From: Pseudonocardia kunmingensis
GTDB lineage: Bacteria; Actinomycetota; Actinomycetes; Mycobacteriales; Pseudonocardiaceae
Reading direction: 5' to 3'
NCBI RefSeq assembly: GCF_006716445.1
Contig: NZ_VFPA01000001.1
Location: 248,001 to 312,000, forward strand
Length of the DNA stretch: 64,000 nucleotides
Every line of letters begins with the position of its first letter. Position 1 is the first letter of the stretch. The translations under genes and the position numbers were made by a program. The notes beneath the pieces are model-generated. The model did not search any database. It had not been told where the DNA came from and was given only the letters and a program-made list of their open reading frames with translations. Shown piece by piece: positions 53,228 to 62,893 of this stretch.

Positions 53228-55990
53228 GTGCACCCCACCCCGCGCGGCCGGCCGTCCCTCGCGCTGAGCGTCGTGCTCGCGGTGCTGGGCGCGGTCCTGC
53301 TGACGGGCGCGGCCGCTCCCGCGGAGGTGCGCGTGGAGGAGCAGCGCGTCACGGTCGCGGGCGGACCGGGCAGCGACGGGCCGGTCGCGCTGGACACCTC
53401 GCTCTACCTGCCGGCCACGACGCCCGCCCCCGCGGTGCTGGTCGCGCACGGTTTCGGCGGCAGCAAGGCCTCGGTCGACGCCGACGCCCGCGACCTGGCG
53501 GCGCGCGGTTTCGTCGTCCTCACGTGGTCGGCCCGCGGTTTCGGCACGAGCACGGGCCGCATCGCGCTGAACTCCCCCGACCACGAGGTCGCCGACGCCC
53601 GCGCGCTCGTGGACCTGCTCGCCGCGCGCCCGGACGTCACGCAGGACGCGCCCGGCGACCCGCTCGTCGGGATCACCGGCGGCTCCTACGGCGGCGCGGT
53701 GTCACTGCTGCTCGCCGGGCACGACCCGCGCGTCGACGCGCTGGCCCCGGTGATCGCCTGGAACGACCTGGGCCAGGCCCTGTTCCCCAACGCGGCCGCC
53801 GCGACGCCGCCGCCTGCCGACACGCCGGCGCACGGGATCTCCGCGCCGGACGGGGTGTTCAAGAGCGGTTGGGCGGGGATCCTGTTCTCCGCGGCCGCGG
53901 GGCCACCGTCCGGCGAGCCGGGCGCGGCCGCTCCGCCCGGCGGCGAGCCTCCGATCACCTGTGGTCGGTTCACGGCCGAGATCTGCGCCGCCTACGCCGA
54001 GGCCGCCGGCACCGGGCGGCTCTCCCCCGCCACCGCGGAGCTGCTGCGCCGCTCGTCCCCGGCCTCCGTCGCCGATCGGATCACCGCGCCGACGCTGCTG
54101 GTGCAGGGCGAGCAGGACACCTTGTTCGGGCTCGACCAGGCCGACGCCACCGCGCGCCAGATCGCCGGGGCGGGCGGCCGGGTGAAGGTCGAGTGGTTCG
54201 CCGGCGGGCACGACGGCGCCGCGCCGGGCGCGGCGGTCCGGGAGAGCATCGGCGAGTGGTTCGCGTTCCACCTCGCCGGTGACGGCGACGACCCCGGCAC
54301 CGGCTTCACCTACGAGGTGCCCAGCGGCGTGCGCGCCGGCGCGAGCACCCCGACCAGCCGCACCCTGAACGCGCCCGCGTACCCGGGGCTGCCCGGCACG
54401 GCGCCGCTGCTCAGCACGCCGCTTGCGCTCGACGGCGCGCCGCAGACCGTCGTGCACCCGGCGGGTGGCACGCCTGCGGCGATCACGTCGCTGCCCGGGA
54501 TCGGCTCGGCCCTCGGCGCGGTGGCGGGCCGGCTCTCGGCGGCCGCGGCGGACCTCCCGGGGCAGTCGGCGACGTTCGCCACGCACCCGCTGGAGGCGTC
54601 GCTGGTCGTGGCCGGTTCCTCCCGCGTGCAGGTCACGGTGTCGCGGGTGCCGGGCCAGCCGGCTCCGGCGGAGGCGGTGCTGTTCGCCCGGCTCGTCGAG
54701 GTCTCCCCCGACGGCCCGCGCACCCTGCTCGGCGGGGCGGTGGCGCCGCTGCGCGTGCCGGTGCCCGCCGACGGCACGCCGGTGACCGTCACGGTCGCGC
54801 TGCCCGGTGTGGTGGCGCCCGTCGAGTCCGGCAACAGCCTCGCGGTCTCGGTCGCCACCACCGACCAGGCCTTCACCGGCGGCGTCGAGCCCGCCGCCTG
54901 GCGCGTCGGGGTGACGGGCGGGCTCACGGTGCCCGTCGTGCCCGCCGCGACCGACATCACCCGCACGGTGCCGCTCGGCGCGCTCGCCGGGATCGCCGCG
55001 GCGCTGGCCGTCGCGCTGCTCGCCTGGCTGGGAGCCCGCTGGTACGGAGGGCGGGCCGGGGCGCCCACCGCGGCCGCCGACGGCCCGCCGCTGGTGATCC
55101 GCGACCTCGCCAAGACCTACGCGGGCGGCTTCAGCGCCGTCAAGGGCGTCTCGTTCACGGTGGAGAAGGGCATGGTGCTCGGCCTGCTGGGGCCCAACGG
55201 CGCCGGCAAGACCACCGTCCTGCGCATGCTCATGGGCCTGGTGCGCCCGACCGCCGGCACGATCACCGCGTTCGGGGCGCCGGTCGGGCCCGGGGCACCG
55301 GTGCTGGCCCGGATCGGGGCGTTCGTGGAGGGCCCCGGGTTCCTCCCGCACCTGTCCGGTGCGGAGAACCTGCGCCTGTACTGGGAGGCGACCGGGCGCC
55401 CCGCCGCCGAGGCGCACCTCGAGGAGGCGCTGGAGATCGCCGGGCTCGGCGGGTCGCTGCAGCGCCGGACCGGCACCTACAGCCAGGGCATGCGCCAGCG
55501 CCTGGCCATCGCGCAGGCGATGCTCGGGCTACCGGACCTGCTGGTGCTCGACGAGCCGACCAACGGCCTCGACCCGCCGCAGATCTCCGCGATGCGCGAG
55601 GTCCTGCGCCGCTACGCCGCGCGCGGCCGGACGGTCCTGGTCTCCAGCCACCTGCTCGCCGAGGTGGAGCAGACCTGCTCGCACGTCGTCGTCATGCACC
55701 GCGGCGAGGTCGTCGCCGACGGCTCCGTCGCCGAGATCATCGCCGGCCGCGGCGCGGCCACGTTCACCGTGGACGCGCCGGAGCGCGCCGCGTCGGTGCT
55801 GGCCGACCTCGCCGGGGTCCGCTCGGTGGAGGTCGCCGACGGCGCCGTGCACGCCGAGCTGAACGGCACCCCGCGCGCCGACGCCGTGCGGGCGCTGGTG
55901 ACGGCCGGCGTGGACGTCACCGCGGCGGGTCCGCGGCGTCGCCTCGAGGACGCGTTCCTGCAGCTGGTGGGAGAGGACAGGACGCCGTGA
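53228..55990 (+). CDS. Fusion of secreted alpha/beta hydrolase (S15/CocE-like) with an ABC transporter ATPase
   Basis: This 920-residue protein has an N-terminal signal/anchor (residues 10-31), then an X-Pro-dipeptidyl peptidase-like hydrolase with nucleophile Ser153 in GITGGSYGGAV, acid region QGEQDTLFG and GGHDG for the His. A beta-rich C-terminal S15 domain runs to about residue 575. A membrane helix (about 582-604, LAGIAAALAVALLAWLG) leads to a cytoplasmic ABC ATPase from about 620 with Walker A GPNGAGKTT (about 655-663), signature TYSQGMRQRLAIAQAM and Walker B LLVLDEPTNGLDPP. The ABC-2 permease gene overlaps the stop (GTGA). The hydrolase would act outside the membrane while the ATPase acts inside. 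Confidence 0.9.
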   Translation: MHPTPRGRPSLALSVVLAVLGAVLLTGAAAPAEVRVEEQRVTVAGGPGSDGPVALDTSLYLPATTPAPAVLVAHGFGGSKASVDADARDLAARGFVVLTWSARGFGTSTGRIALNSPDHEVADARALVDLLAARPDVTQDAPGDPLVGITGGSYGGAVSLLLAGHDPRVDALAPVIAWNDLGQALFPNAAAATPPPADTPAHGISAPDGVFKSGWAGILFSAAAGPPSGEPGAAAPPGGEPPITCGRFTAEICAAYAEAAGTGRLSPATAELLRRSSPASVADRITAPTLLVQGEQDTLFGLDQADATARQIAGAGGRVKVEWFAGGHDGAAPGAAVRESIGEWFAFHLAGDGDDPGTGFTYEVPSGVRAGASTPTSRTLNAPAYPGLPGTAPLLSTPLALDGAPQTVVHPAGGTPAAITSLPGIGSALGAVAGRLSAAAADLPGQSATFATHPLEASLVVAGSSRVQVTVSRVPGQPAPAEAVLFARLVEVSPDGPRTLLGGAVAPLRVPVPADGTPVTVTVALPGVVAPVESGNSLAVSVATTDQAFTGGVEPAAWRVGVTGGLTVPVVPAATDITRTVPLGALAGIAAALAVALLAWLGARWYGGRAGAPTAAADGPPLVIRDLAKTYAGGFSAVKGVSFTVEKGMVLGLLGPNGAGKTTVLRMLMGLVRPTAGTITAFGAPVGPGAPVLARIGAFVEGPGFLPHLSGAENLRLYWEATGRPAAEAHLEEALEIAGLGGSLQRRTGTYSQGMRQRLAIAQAMLGLPDLLVLDEPTNGLDPPQISAMREVLRRYAARGRTVLVSSHLLAEVEQTCSHVVVMHRGEVVADGSVAEIIAGRGAATFTVDAPERAASVLADLAGVRSVEVADGAVHAELNGTPRADAVRALVTAGVDVTAAGPRRRLEDAFLQLVGEDRTP

Positions 55991-56910
55991 ACGACGAGCC
56001 GTCGCCCTACGGCGACCCGCCGACGCCGGACGCGGAGCACCCGGCACCCGCCCGCACGCGGCCCCCCGCCTCAGCGACCCGGCGCCAGTACCGCCCCGAA
56101 CGGACGCTCCCGCTGCGGGTGGAGCTGGAGCGCCAGCTGCGGCGACGCCGCACCCAGGTGGTGTTCGCGCTGGTGGCGCTGCTGCCGGTGCTGCTGTGGC
56201 TGGCGTTCGAGCTGGCCCCGGACGGCCCGGACTCCAGCTCGCTCAGCCTCGTCGACCTCGCCACCGGCAGCGGCGTGAACTTCGCGGTGTTCGCGCTGTT
56301 CGCGTCGGCGTCGTTCCTGCTGGTGGTGGTCGTGGCGCTGTTCTTCGGCGACACGGTCGCCGCGGAGGCGTCCTGGTCGAGCCTGCGCTACCTGCTCGCC
56401 GCGCCGGTGCCCCGGGCCCGGCTGCTGCGCCAGAAGGCCCTGGTGGCGGCGCTGCTGTCGGTGGCGGCGCTGCTCCTGCTGCCGATCGTGGCGCTGGTGG
56501 TGGGCACCCTGGCCTACGGCGCGGATGATCTCGTCAGCCCGGCGGGGGTGTCGATCGACTACGCGCCCGCCGTGGCCCGGGTCCTGGCCGGCGCCGTGTA
56601 CACCGCCGTGCACCTGAGCTGGGTGGCGGCGCTGGCGATGCTGCTGTCGGTGTCGACCGACGCCCCGCTCGGCGCGGTGGGCGGCGCGGTGCTGGCGTCG
56701 ATCGTGTCGCAGATCCTCGACCAGATCACCGCGCTCGAGGGGCTGCGCGACTTCCTGCCCACCCACTTCGGCGACGCGTGGGCCGGACTGCTGGGCGAGA
56801 CCGTCGACTGGGGCGACATGACCCGCGGTGTGCTCTCCGCCCTGACCTACGCGCTGGTGCTGGGGGCGGCTGCGGTCTGGCGCTTCCAGCGCAAGGACAT
56901 CACGAGCTGA
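55987..56910 (+). CDS. ABC-2 type permease partner of the hydrolase-ATPase fusion
   Basis: This 307-residue protein has a charged Pro-rich N-terminus (about 50 residues) and six helices, such as VVFALVALLPVLLWLAFELA, GVNFAVFALFASASFLLVVV and VAALLSVAALLLLPIVALVV. A conserved ASWSSLRYLLAAPVPRARLL follows, typical of ABC-2 permeases. The GTG at 55987 overlaps the fusion-protein stop as GTGA. With the upstream ATPase it should form an exporter. Its end overlaps the convergent EamA gene by 11 bases. Confidence 0.9.
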   Translation: MNDEPSPYGDPPTPDAEHPAPARTRPPASATRRQYRPERTLPLRVELERQLRRRRTQVVFALVALLPVLLWLAFELAPDGPDSSSLSLVDLATGSGVNFAVFALFASASFLLVVVVALFFGDTVAAEASWSSLRYLLAAPVPRARLLRQKALVAALLSVAALLLLPIVALVVGTLAYGADDLVSPAGVSIDYAPAVARVLAGAVYTAVHLSWVAALAMLLSVSTDAPLGAVGGAVLASIVSQILDQITALEGLRDFLPTHFGDAWAGLLGETVDWGDMTRGVLSALTYALVLGAAAVWRFQRKDITS

Positions 56911-57796
56911 CCCGAGGGGCTACCGCCACCGGGGCCGGGCGGGGCGTGCCGAGCAGCACCCCGCCGACGATGACGGCCGCGGCCACCAGCTCCACCGCGC
57001 TCGGCCGCTCCCCCAGCACGCCGGCGGCCAGCGCGATCCCGACCACCGGCACGAGCAGCGAGTACGGCGCCACGACGCCCGCCGGGTAGCGGCGCATCAG
57101 CCACACCCAGATCCCCGATCCGACCACGGTGGCGAGCACCGCCGTGTACCCGATCGCGGCGACGCCGGGGAGCCCTTCCGGGGTGACCGCGGCCCGCAGC
57201 GCGTCCCAGCCGGCCGCCGGGCCCTCCCACACCCAGGACATCAGGAGCAACGGCACCGGCGGCACGACCGACATCCACAACGTCAGGTGCAGCGGGTTCG
57301 GCGCCGCCGCGAGCCGGCTCGCCAGGTTCCCGAACGCCCAGCCGAGCGCGCCGAGCAGCGTCAGCAGCACCGGCAGCACGGCGGCCACCTGCGCCCGCGA
57401 CACCGCGATCGCGGCGAGGCCCACCACCGCGATCGCGATCCCCATCCCCTGGCGCGGCGCGAGCCGCTCGCGCAGCAGCAGCGCGCCGAGCAGCACCGTG
57501 AACGGCGCCGAGGCCTGCAGCACCAGGGACGCGAGACCCGTCGGCATCCCGATGTCCATCGCGATGAACAGGAAGACGAACTGGACGGTCCCGAACCCGA
57601 TGCCGAAGCCGAGCAGCCACCGCAACCGCACCTGCGGGCGCGGCACGAGCAGCACGGTGGGCACCGCGATCACGGCGAACCGCAACGCGGCCATGAACAG
57701 CGGCGGGAAGTGCTCCAGCCCGACGTGGATGGCGAGGAAGTTCGCCCCCCAGAGGAGTGCGACGAAGCAGGCCAGCAGGCGGTCGCGCGTGGTCAC
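56900..57796 (-). CDS. EamA-family transporter (YdcZ/O-acetylserine exporter-like, DMT)
   Basis: This 298-residue membrane protein has ten helices in two EamA repeats, starting LACFVALLWGANFLAIHVGL. FLFIAMDIGMPTGLASLVLQ and ASAPFTVLLGALLLRERLAP are typical of EamA/EamB amino-acid metabolite exporters. The ATG at 57796 is divergent from a LysR-type gene at 57868, its likely regulator. Confidence 0.9.
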   Translation of the reverse strand: MTTRDRLLACFVALLWGANFLAIHVGLEHFPPLFMAALRFAVIAVPTVLLVPRPQVRLRWLLGFGIGFGTVQFVFLFIAMDIGMPTGLASLVLQASAPFTVLLGALLLRERLAPRQGMGIAIAVVGLAAIAVSRAQVAAVLPVLLTLLGALGWAFGNLASRLAAAPNPLHLTLWMSVVPPVPLLLMSWVWEGPAAGWDALRAAVTPEGLPGVAAIGYTAVLATVVGSGIWVWLMRRYPAGVVAPYSLLVPVVGIALAAGVLGERPSAVELVAAAVIVGGVLLGTPRPAPVAVAPRVSS

Positions 57797-57867
57797 GACG
57801 CCACTCTGCGCGCGGCCGTCTCCGCAGACCAGCGAAAAGATCTGAATCGACTGTTTAGGCTGTCTTC

Positions 57868-58779
57868 ATGGATGTCCAGCGCCTGCGGGTCCTGCGGGAG
57901 CTCGCGGACCGCGGCTCGGTCACCGCGGTGGCGGCCGCGCTCTCGTTCACCCCTTCCGCGATCTCGCAGCAGCTCAAGGCGCTGGCCGAGGAGGTCGGGC
58001 TGCCGCTCACCGAGCCCGCGGGGCGCGGCCTGCGGCTCACCGACGCCGGGCGCGCACTCGTGGCCGAGGCCGAGGACGTGCTCGCGGCACTGGCCCGCGC
58101 CGAGGCCGCCGTCGAACGGCTGCGGACCGCGCCCTGCGGGCAGGTGCGGGTGGCGCTGTTCCCGTCCGGGGCGCGGATGCTGCTGCCGGGGCTGCTGCGC
58201 AGGCTCGGCGACCAGCCCGGGCTCGACGTGCAGTGCCGGGACGTCGACATGACCCCGGCCGACGTCCCCGTGCTGGCCGCCGACTTCGACCTCGTCGTCA
58301 GCCACCGCGACGAGACCGCCCCAGAGATGCCCGGTGACCGCTGGCGGGTCGTGCCGCTGCTGCGCGAGCCGCTCGACGTGGCGCTGCCCCCGGGTCACCG
58401 GCTCACCCGGCGTCGGCGGCTGCGGCTCGACGAGCTCGCCGACGAGGAGTGGATCAGCGTCGGGGTGGGCTGGCCCGTCGACGACGTGCTGCGGTCGCTG
58501 GCGCTCGCCACCGGTGCGAGCCCGCGGATCGTGCAGCGCATCAACGACTTCTCGGTCACCGAGGAGCTCGTCGCCGCCGGGCACGGCATCGCGCTCCTGC
58601 CCCGCTACTCCACCGACGACCGCGGCGGCCGCCGCCTCGTCCGTCGCCCGCTCGCGGGTGTGCGCGCCGGGCGCCTGGTGGAGGCGGTGCTGCGGACGAG
58701 CACGGCCGAGCGCCCGGCCGTGGCCGCGGTGCTCGACGCGCTGCGCGCCGAGGCGGACGCCGTCGTCGCGCGCGGCTGA
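57868..58779 (+). CDS. LysR-family transcriptional regulator
   Basis: This 303-residue protein has the LysR winged helix (MDVQRLRVLRELADRGSVTA then LSFTPSAISQQLKALAEEVG) and a periplasmic-binding-like effector domain (QVRVALFPSGARMLLPGLLR to about residue 290). The 71-bp divergent gap to the EamA gene is unusually AT-rich (57836-57865, including TTTAGGCT as a possible -10) and is the likely promoter/operator. It probably activates or represses the exporter. Confidence 0.92.
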   Translation: MDVQRLRVLRELADRGSVTAVAAALSFTPSAISQQLKALAEEVGLPLTEPAGRGLRLTDAGRALVAEAEDVLAALARAEAAVERLRTAPCGQVRVALFPSGARMLLPGLLRRLGDQPGLDVQCRDVDMTPADVPVLAADFDLVVSHRDETAPEMPGDRWRVVPLLREPLDVALPPGHRLTRRRRLRLDELADEEWISVGVGWPVDDVLRSLALATGASPRIVQRINDFSVTEELVAAGHGIALLPRYSTDDRGGRRLVRRPLAGVRAGRLVEAVLRTSTAERPAVAAVLDALRAEADAVVARG

Positions 58780-58795
58780 GCAGGCGACGGGGCCG

Positions 58796-59188
58796 TCACT
58801 GCAGGCAGAACTCGTTGCCCTCGGGGTCGGTGAGCACCATCCACCAGCCGCTCTCCTCCTGCATCTCCTGCACGACGGTGGCGCCGGCTGCGACGAGCTG
58901 CGCGACGTGCGCCCGGACGGCACCCCGCCGGTCGGTGGCGCCGTGCCCGGCGTTGACGTCGAGGTGGACGCGGTTCTTGAGGGTCTTGGGCTCCGGAACG
59001 CGCTGGAACAGCAGCCGCGGACCGATGCCGGTGGGGTCGATGATCGCGGCGTACTGCTCCTCGCCGGAGGCGCGCACGACGTACCCCGCCCGGGGTGGCT
59101 GCACCACGTACCCGAGCGCGACCGCCCAGAACGCGGCGAGCCGGCCGGGGTCACGGGCGTCGACGGTGATCTGGAGTGGAATCGCCAT
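58796..59188 (-). CDS. VOC/glyoxalase-like domain protein
   Basis: This 130-residue protein of the vicinal oxygen chelate superfamily (Glyoxalase_6 type) begins IPLQITVDARDPGRLAAFWA with VALGYVV. It continues with LLFQRVPEPKTLKNRVHLDV and ends VLTDPEGNEFCLQ, the standard C-terminal strand of the fold. Metal-site residues are partly present (His in HLDV, Glu in GNEF). The role is unknown. It lies 48 bases after the GT87 gene on the same strand. Confidence 0.9.
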   Translation of the reverse strand: MAIPLQITVDARDPGRLAAFWAVALGYVVQPPRAGYVVRASGEEQYAAIIDPTGIGPRLLFQRVPEPKTLKNRVHLDVNAGHGATDRRGAVRAHVAQLVAAGATVVQEMQEESGWWMVLTDPEGNEFCLQ

Positions 59189-59236
59189 GGCACGCAGTCT
59201 CCCGCGCCTCGCCGCCCCCGCAGTAGGCCTGGTGAT

Positions 59237-60514
59237 CTACCGCGCGTGCCGGGGCCAGGAGCGGCGCGCCAGCCACAGCAGCCCGATCAGCAGCACCGTG
59301 AACCAGACGTAGGTGCTGTCCACCAACTGCTGCAGCGGTGTCCACGTGAGCTCCTGCTCGCCGCCACGGGGGTGCACGTGCTGGTGCGGTGCGATCACGA
59401 ACACCGCGGCCATCGCCAGCGTGGCCACCGTCCATGCGGTCGAGCGCTTCGCCCACGCGGTGGCCGCGGCCACCAGGAGCGCGGGCGCCACCCACACCCA
59501 GTGGTGCGACCAGGACGTCGGGGAGACGAGCAGCGCGACGCCCGCGAGCGTGACGAGGGCGAGCGGTGCGGGCGCGCGCCGGATCGCGGGTGCGGCCAGC
59601 GCCAGCAGCCCGATCGACAGCAGCAGCCACAGGGCCGTGCGCAGCGGCCCGTCGAGCCCCGCGCGCACCAGGACCGCTTCGAAGGTCTGGTTGGTGAAGA
59701 ACGGCGACCCGCTGACGCCTCCCGCGGGGTCCGACCAGAAGGTCCACGAGGGGCCGGGCGCCGCGACCAGCCCGATGCCCGTGGCCAGGATCCCCGCGAT
59801 CACCGCCGTGCCGGCCGCCCGGTAGTCGCGGCGCAGCAGGAAGAAGAGCACGAAAGCCGCGGGGGTCAGCTTGATCGCGGCCGCGATGCCGATGAGCATG
59901 CCGCGCGGCCACCGCGGGTGCGGCGCGAGGCAGTCGAGGGCGACCAGCGCCATGAGCACGAGGTTGATCTGGCCGAACTCGATCGTCTGCAGCACGGGTT
60001 CCAGCCCGAGCGCCGGACGGCCCTCGAGGGGCACGTCGAAGTCGACGGCCTTACCGGGCTCGACCGCCAGCGCCAGCGGCAGCGCCAGCGAGGCCACCGA
60101 CAGCGCACCGCCCCATCCGCCGGACGGCCACAGCCTCCGTGCGACCACGTACAGCGTGGCGCCCAGCGACAACGTCGAGAGCCCGAGCAGCGCGACCCAC
60201 GCGACCACCCACGGCACGACGGCCAGCGGAACCATCAGCAGCGCCGCGAACGGCGGGTAGATGAACGGCAGCGTGATGTGGCCGGACGTCTCGGGCAGGG
60301 AGCCGTACATGTCCTGGCCGGAGAGCCAGGCCTGGACGCCGAACCGGTAGACCTCGAGGTCGATGTGCCGGCCGCCGGTGTGCGCGACGAGACCGGCGAG
60401 GACGAGGGCCAGGAGCGGGACGGTGACCGGCAGGACGCGGGAGGGCGTGCGGAGCAACTGGAGCAGCCGCTGCTCGGCCGGCGTGCGCGCCGTCGACGCG
60501 CCGGCAACCGTCAC
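59237..60514 (-). CDS. GT87-family membrane mannosyltransferase-like protein (DUF2029)
   Basis: This 425-residue polytopic protein has about 12 hydrophobic segments. The GT-C type signature HIDLEVYRFGVQAWLSGQDM (with the acidic D-x-E motif in the first external loop) and LPFIYPPFAALLMVPLAVVP match DUF2029/GT87 polyprenol-phosphate-mannose-dependent alpha-mannosyltransferases, which build cell-envelope lipoglycans in actinobacteria. GQINLVLMALVALDC and FGQ are family landmarks. The GTG at 60514 has GGAGGGG upstream. It lies 116 bases downstream of uvrB. Confidence 0.88.
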   Translation of the reverse strand: MTVAGASTARTPAEQRLLQLLRTPSRVLPVTVPLLALVLAGLVAHTGGRHIDLEVYRFGVQAWLSGQDMYGSLPETSGHITLPFIYPPFAALLMVPLAVVPWVVAWVALLGLSTLSLGATLYVVARRLWPSGGWGGALSVASLALPLALAVEPGKAVDFDVPLEGRPALGLEPVLQTIEFGQINLVLMALVALDCLAPHPRWPRGMLIGIAAAIKLTPAAFVLFFLLRRDYRAAGTAVIAGILATGIGLVAAPGPSWTFWSDPAGGVSGSPFFTNQTFEAVLVRAGLDGPLRTALWLLLSIGLLALAAPAIRRAPAPLALVTLAGVALLVSPTSWSHHWVWVAPALLVAAATAWAKRSTAWTVATLAMAAVFVIAPHQHVHPRGGEQELTWTPLQQLVDSTYVWFTVLLIGLLWLARRSWPRHAR

Positions 60515-60630
60515 GCTGTCCCCTCCTCCGCTGTGCCCACCCGGTCGTGGTCCCCCGCCACCGTAGCCCGGCCGTGACCTTCGCGGCCGCCCCACCCCTG
60601 CGGCCCGGGCTCGCCGGACCAGCGCCCGGA

Positions 60631-62811
60631 TCAGCGGACGCCGGCGGCGTCCATCCCCCGCAGCTCCTTCTTGAGGTCGGCGATCTCGTCGCGCAGCCGG
60701 GCGGCGAGCTCGAACTGCAGGTCGCGGGCCGCGGCGAGCATCTGGTCGGACAGCTGCTGGACGAGGTCGGCCAGCTCGGCGCGGGGCATGTTCGCGGTGT
60801 CGCGGCCGGCGACGATGCCGGAGCTGGCCGCCGGCGCGCGGCCCGGCTCGCCCGCGGCGCGCTTTCCGCGGGACTGGTTGCGCCCGGAGCCGCCGACCGG
60901 GACGTCCTCGGCCTCGCGGTAGACCTGGTCGAGGATGTCGGCGATCTTCTTGCGGAGCGGCTGCGGGTCGAGCCCGTGGGCCTCGTTGTAGGCGATCTGC
61001 TTGGCGCGGCGCCGGTCGGTCTCGTCGATGGCGTACTGCATCGAGTCGGTGACCTTGTCGGCGTACATGTGCACCTCGCCGGACACGTTGCGGGCCGCGC
61101 GCCCGATCGTCTGGATCAGCGAGGTGCCCGAGCGGAGGAAGCCCTCCTTGTCGGCGTCGAGGATGGCGACGAGCGACACCTCCGGCAGGTCGAGGCCCTC
61201 GCGGAGCAGGTTGATGCCCACGAGCACGTCGAACTCCCCGAGCCGCAGCTGGCGCAGCAGCTCGACGCGGCGCAGCGTGTCGACCTCGGAGTGCAGGTAG
61301 CGCACCCGGATCCCGAGCTCGAGCAGGTAGTCGGTGAGGTCCTCGGCCATCTTCTTGGTGAGCGTGGTGACCAGCACGCGCTCGTCGCGGTCGCTGCGCT
61401 CGCGGATCTCGTGCACGAGGTCGTCGATCTGGCCCTTGGTCGGCTTGACGACGATCTTCGGGTCGACGAGGCCGGTGGGCCGGATGACCTGCTCGACGAA
61501 CTCGCCCCCGGTGCGGGACAGCTCGTACGGACCGGGGGTGGCCGACAGGTACACCGTCTGCCCGATGCGGTCGGCGAACTCCTCCCAGGTGAGCGGGCGG
61601 TTGTCGACGGCCGACGGCAGGCGGAACCCGAACTCGACCAGGTTGCGCTTGCGCGACATGTCGCCCTCGTACATGCCGCCGATCTGCGGGACGGTCTGGT
61701 GGGACTCGTCGATGACCAGCAGGAAGTCGTCGGGGAAGTAGTCGATGAGCGTGGCGGGGGCCGAGCCGGGGCCGCGGCCGTCGATGTGGCGCGAGTAGTT
61801 CTCGATGCCCGAGCAGAAGCCGACCTGCCGGATCATCTCGATGTCGTACTGCGTGCGCATGCGCAGCCGCTGGGCCTCGAGCATCTTGCCCTGGCGCTCG
61901 AACTCGGCCAGCCGCTCCTCCAGCTCGGCCTCGATCTGCCGGACGGCCTTCTCCATCCGCTCCGGTCCGGCGACGTAGTGGGTGGCCGGGAAGATGCGCA
62001 CCTCGTCGACCTGGCGGATGACGTCGCCGGTGAGCGGGTGCAGGTAGTACAGCGACTCGATCTCGTCGCCGAAGAACTCGATGCGGACCGCGAGCTCCTC
62101 GTAGGCCGGGATGATCTCGACGGTGTCGCCTCGCACGCGGAAGGTGCCGCGGTTGAACGCGAGGTCGTTGCGCGTGTACTGCACGTCGACCAGCGCGCGC
62201 AGCAGCGCGTCGCGCTCCACGGTGCCGCCGACCTCGAGGGTGACCGAGCGGTCGAGGTAGGACTGCGGCGTGCCGAGGCCGTAGATGCAGGACACCGACG
62301 CGACCACCACGACGTCGCGGCGCGACAGCAGGTTGCTCGTGGCCGAGTGGCGCAGCCGCTCGACGTCCTCGTTGATCGAGGAGTCCTTCTCGATGTAGGT
62401 GTCGGTCTGCGCGATGTACGCCTCGGGCTGGTAGTAGTCGTAGTACGAGACGAAGTACTCGACCGCGTTGTTGGGCAGCATCTCGCGCAGCTCGTTGGCC
62501 AGCTGCGCCGCGAGGGTCTTGTTCGGCGCCATCACGAGGGTGGGCCGCTGCACGCGCTCGATCAGCCACGCCGTGGTGGCCGACTTGCCCGTGCCGGTGG
62601 CCCCGAGCAGCACGACGTCCTGCTCGCCCGCGGTGATCCGCCGCTCCAGCTCCTCGATGGCCGCCGGCTGGTCGCCCGCGGGCTGGTACGGGCTGACGAC
62701 CTCGAAGCGGCCGCCCGTGCGGGGGATCTCCCCGACGGGACGGAACTCCGAGTGCGCCACCGGCACCTCCGGGACGGCGGCGCTGCCGGGAACCTCAGTT
62801 GCGAAAGCCAC
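60631..62811 (-). CDS. uvrB: Excinuclease ABC subunit B
   Basis: UvrB is the helicase-like damage-verification subunit of nucleotide excision repair; it receives DNA from UvrA and recruits UvrC. The 726-residue protein has Walker A GATGTGKS (70-77), the beta-hairpin region [20 protein letters not shown], the DEAD-like VIDESH, motif VI IGRAARN and a C-terminal UVR domain ([20 protein letters not shown]). The GTG at 62811 is six bases after the -10 box of a damage-type promoter, so the mRNA is probably leaderless. Confidence 0.98.
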   Translation of the reverse strand: MAFATEVPGSAAVPEVPVAHSEFRPVGEIPRTGGRFEVVSPYQPAGDQPAAIEELERRITAGEQDVVLLGATGTGKSATTAWLIERVQRPTLVMAPNKTLAAQLANELREMLPNNAVEYFVSYYDYYQPEAYIAQTDTYIEKDSSINEDVERLRHSATSNLLSRRDVVVVASVSCIYGLGTPQSYLDRSVTLEVGGTVERDALLRALVDVQYTRNDLAFNRGTFRVRGDTVEIIPAYEELAVRIEFFGDEIESLYYLHPLTGDVIRQVDEVRIFPATHYVAGPERMEKAVRQIEAELEERLAEFERQGKMLEAQRLRMRTQYDIEMIRQVGFCSGIENYSRHIDGRGPGSAPATLIDYFPDDFLLVIDESHQTVPQIGGMYEGDMSRKRNLVEFGFRLPSAVDNRPLTWEEFADRIGQTVYLSATPGPYELSRTGGEFVEQVIRPTGLVDPKIVVKPTKGQIDDLVHEIRERSDRDERVLVTTLTKKMAEDLTDYLLELGIRVRYLHSEVDTLRRVELLRQLRLGEFDVLVGINLLREGLDLPEVSLVAILDADKEGFLRSGTSLIQTIGRAARNVSGEVHMYADKVTDSMQYAIDETDRRRAKQIAYNEAHGLDPQPLRKKIADILDQVYREAEDVPVGGSGRNQSRGKRAAGEPGRAPAASSGIVAGRDTANMPRAELADLVQQLSDQMLAAARDLQFELAARLRDEIADLKKELRGMDAAGVR

Positions 62812-62817
62812 GCGTCC

Positions 62818-62840
62818 AGGGTACGAGCCCGCACCGACAA
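62818..62840 (-). promoter_or_regulatory. RecA-NDp/PafBC-type DNA-damage promoter of uvrB
   Basis: The minus strand reads TTGTCGGTG (62840-62832), eight bases, then TACCCT (62823-62818). It is an exact match to TTGTCRGTG-N8-TANNNT, known from LexA-independent damage-inducible mycobacterial genes. The distance of six bases to the GTG start predicts transcription starting at or next to the start codon. Confidence 0.85.
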
Positions 62841-62893
62841 GTCCGGGGCCAACTCCGGGCGGGCACGGCCCCGGGCTGGCAGCATCGGCTCCC

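Noticed and set aside
62812..62893. LexA (SOS) box before uvrB
   Set aside because: No TCGAAC-N4-GTTCGA-like sequence is present; the RecA-NDp motif explains the promoter better.
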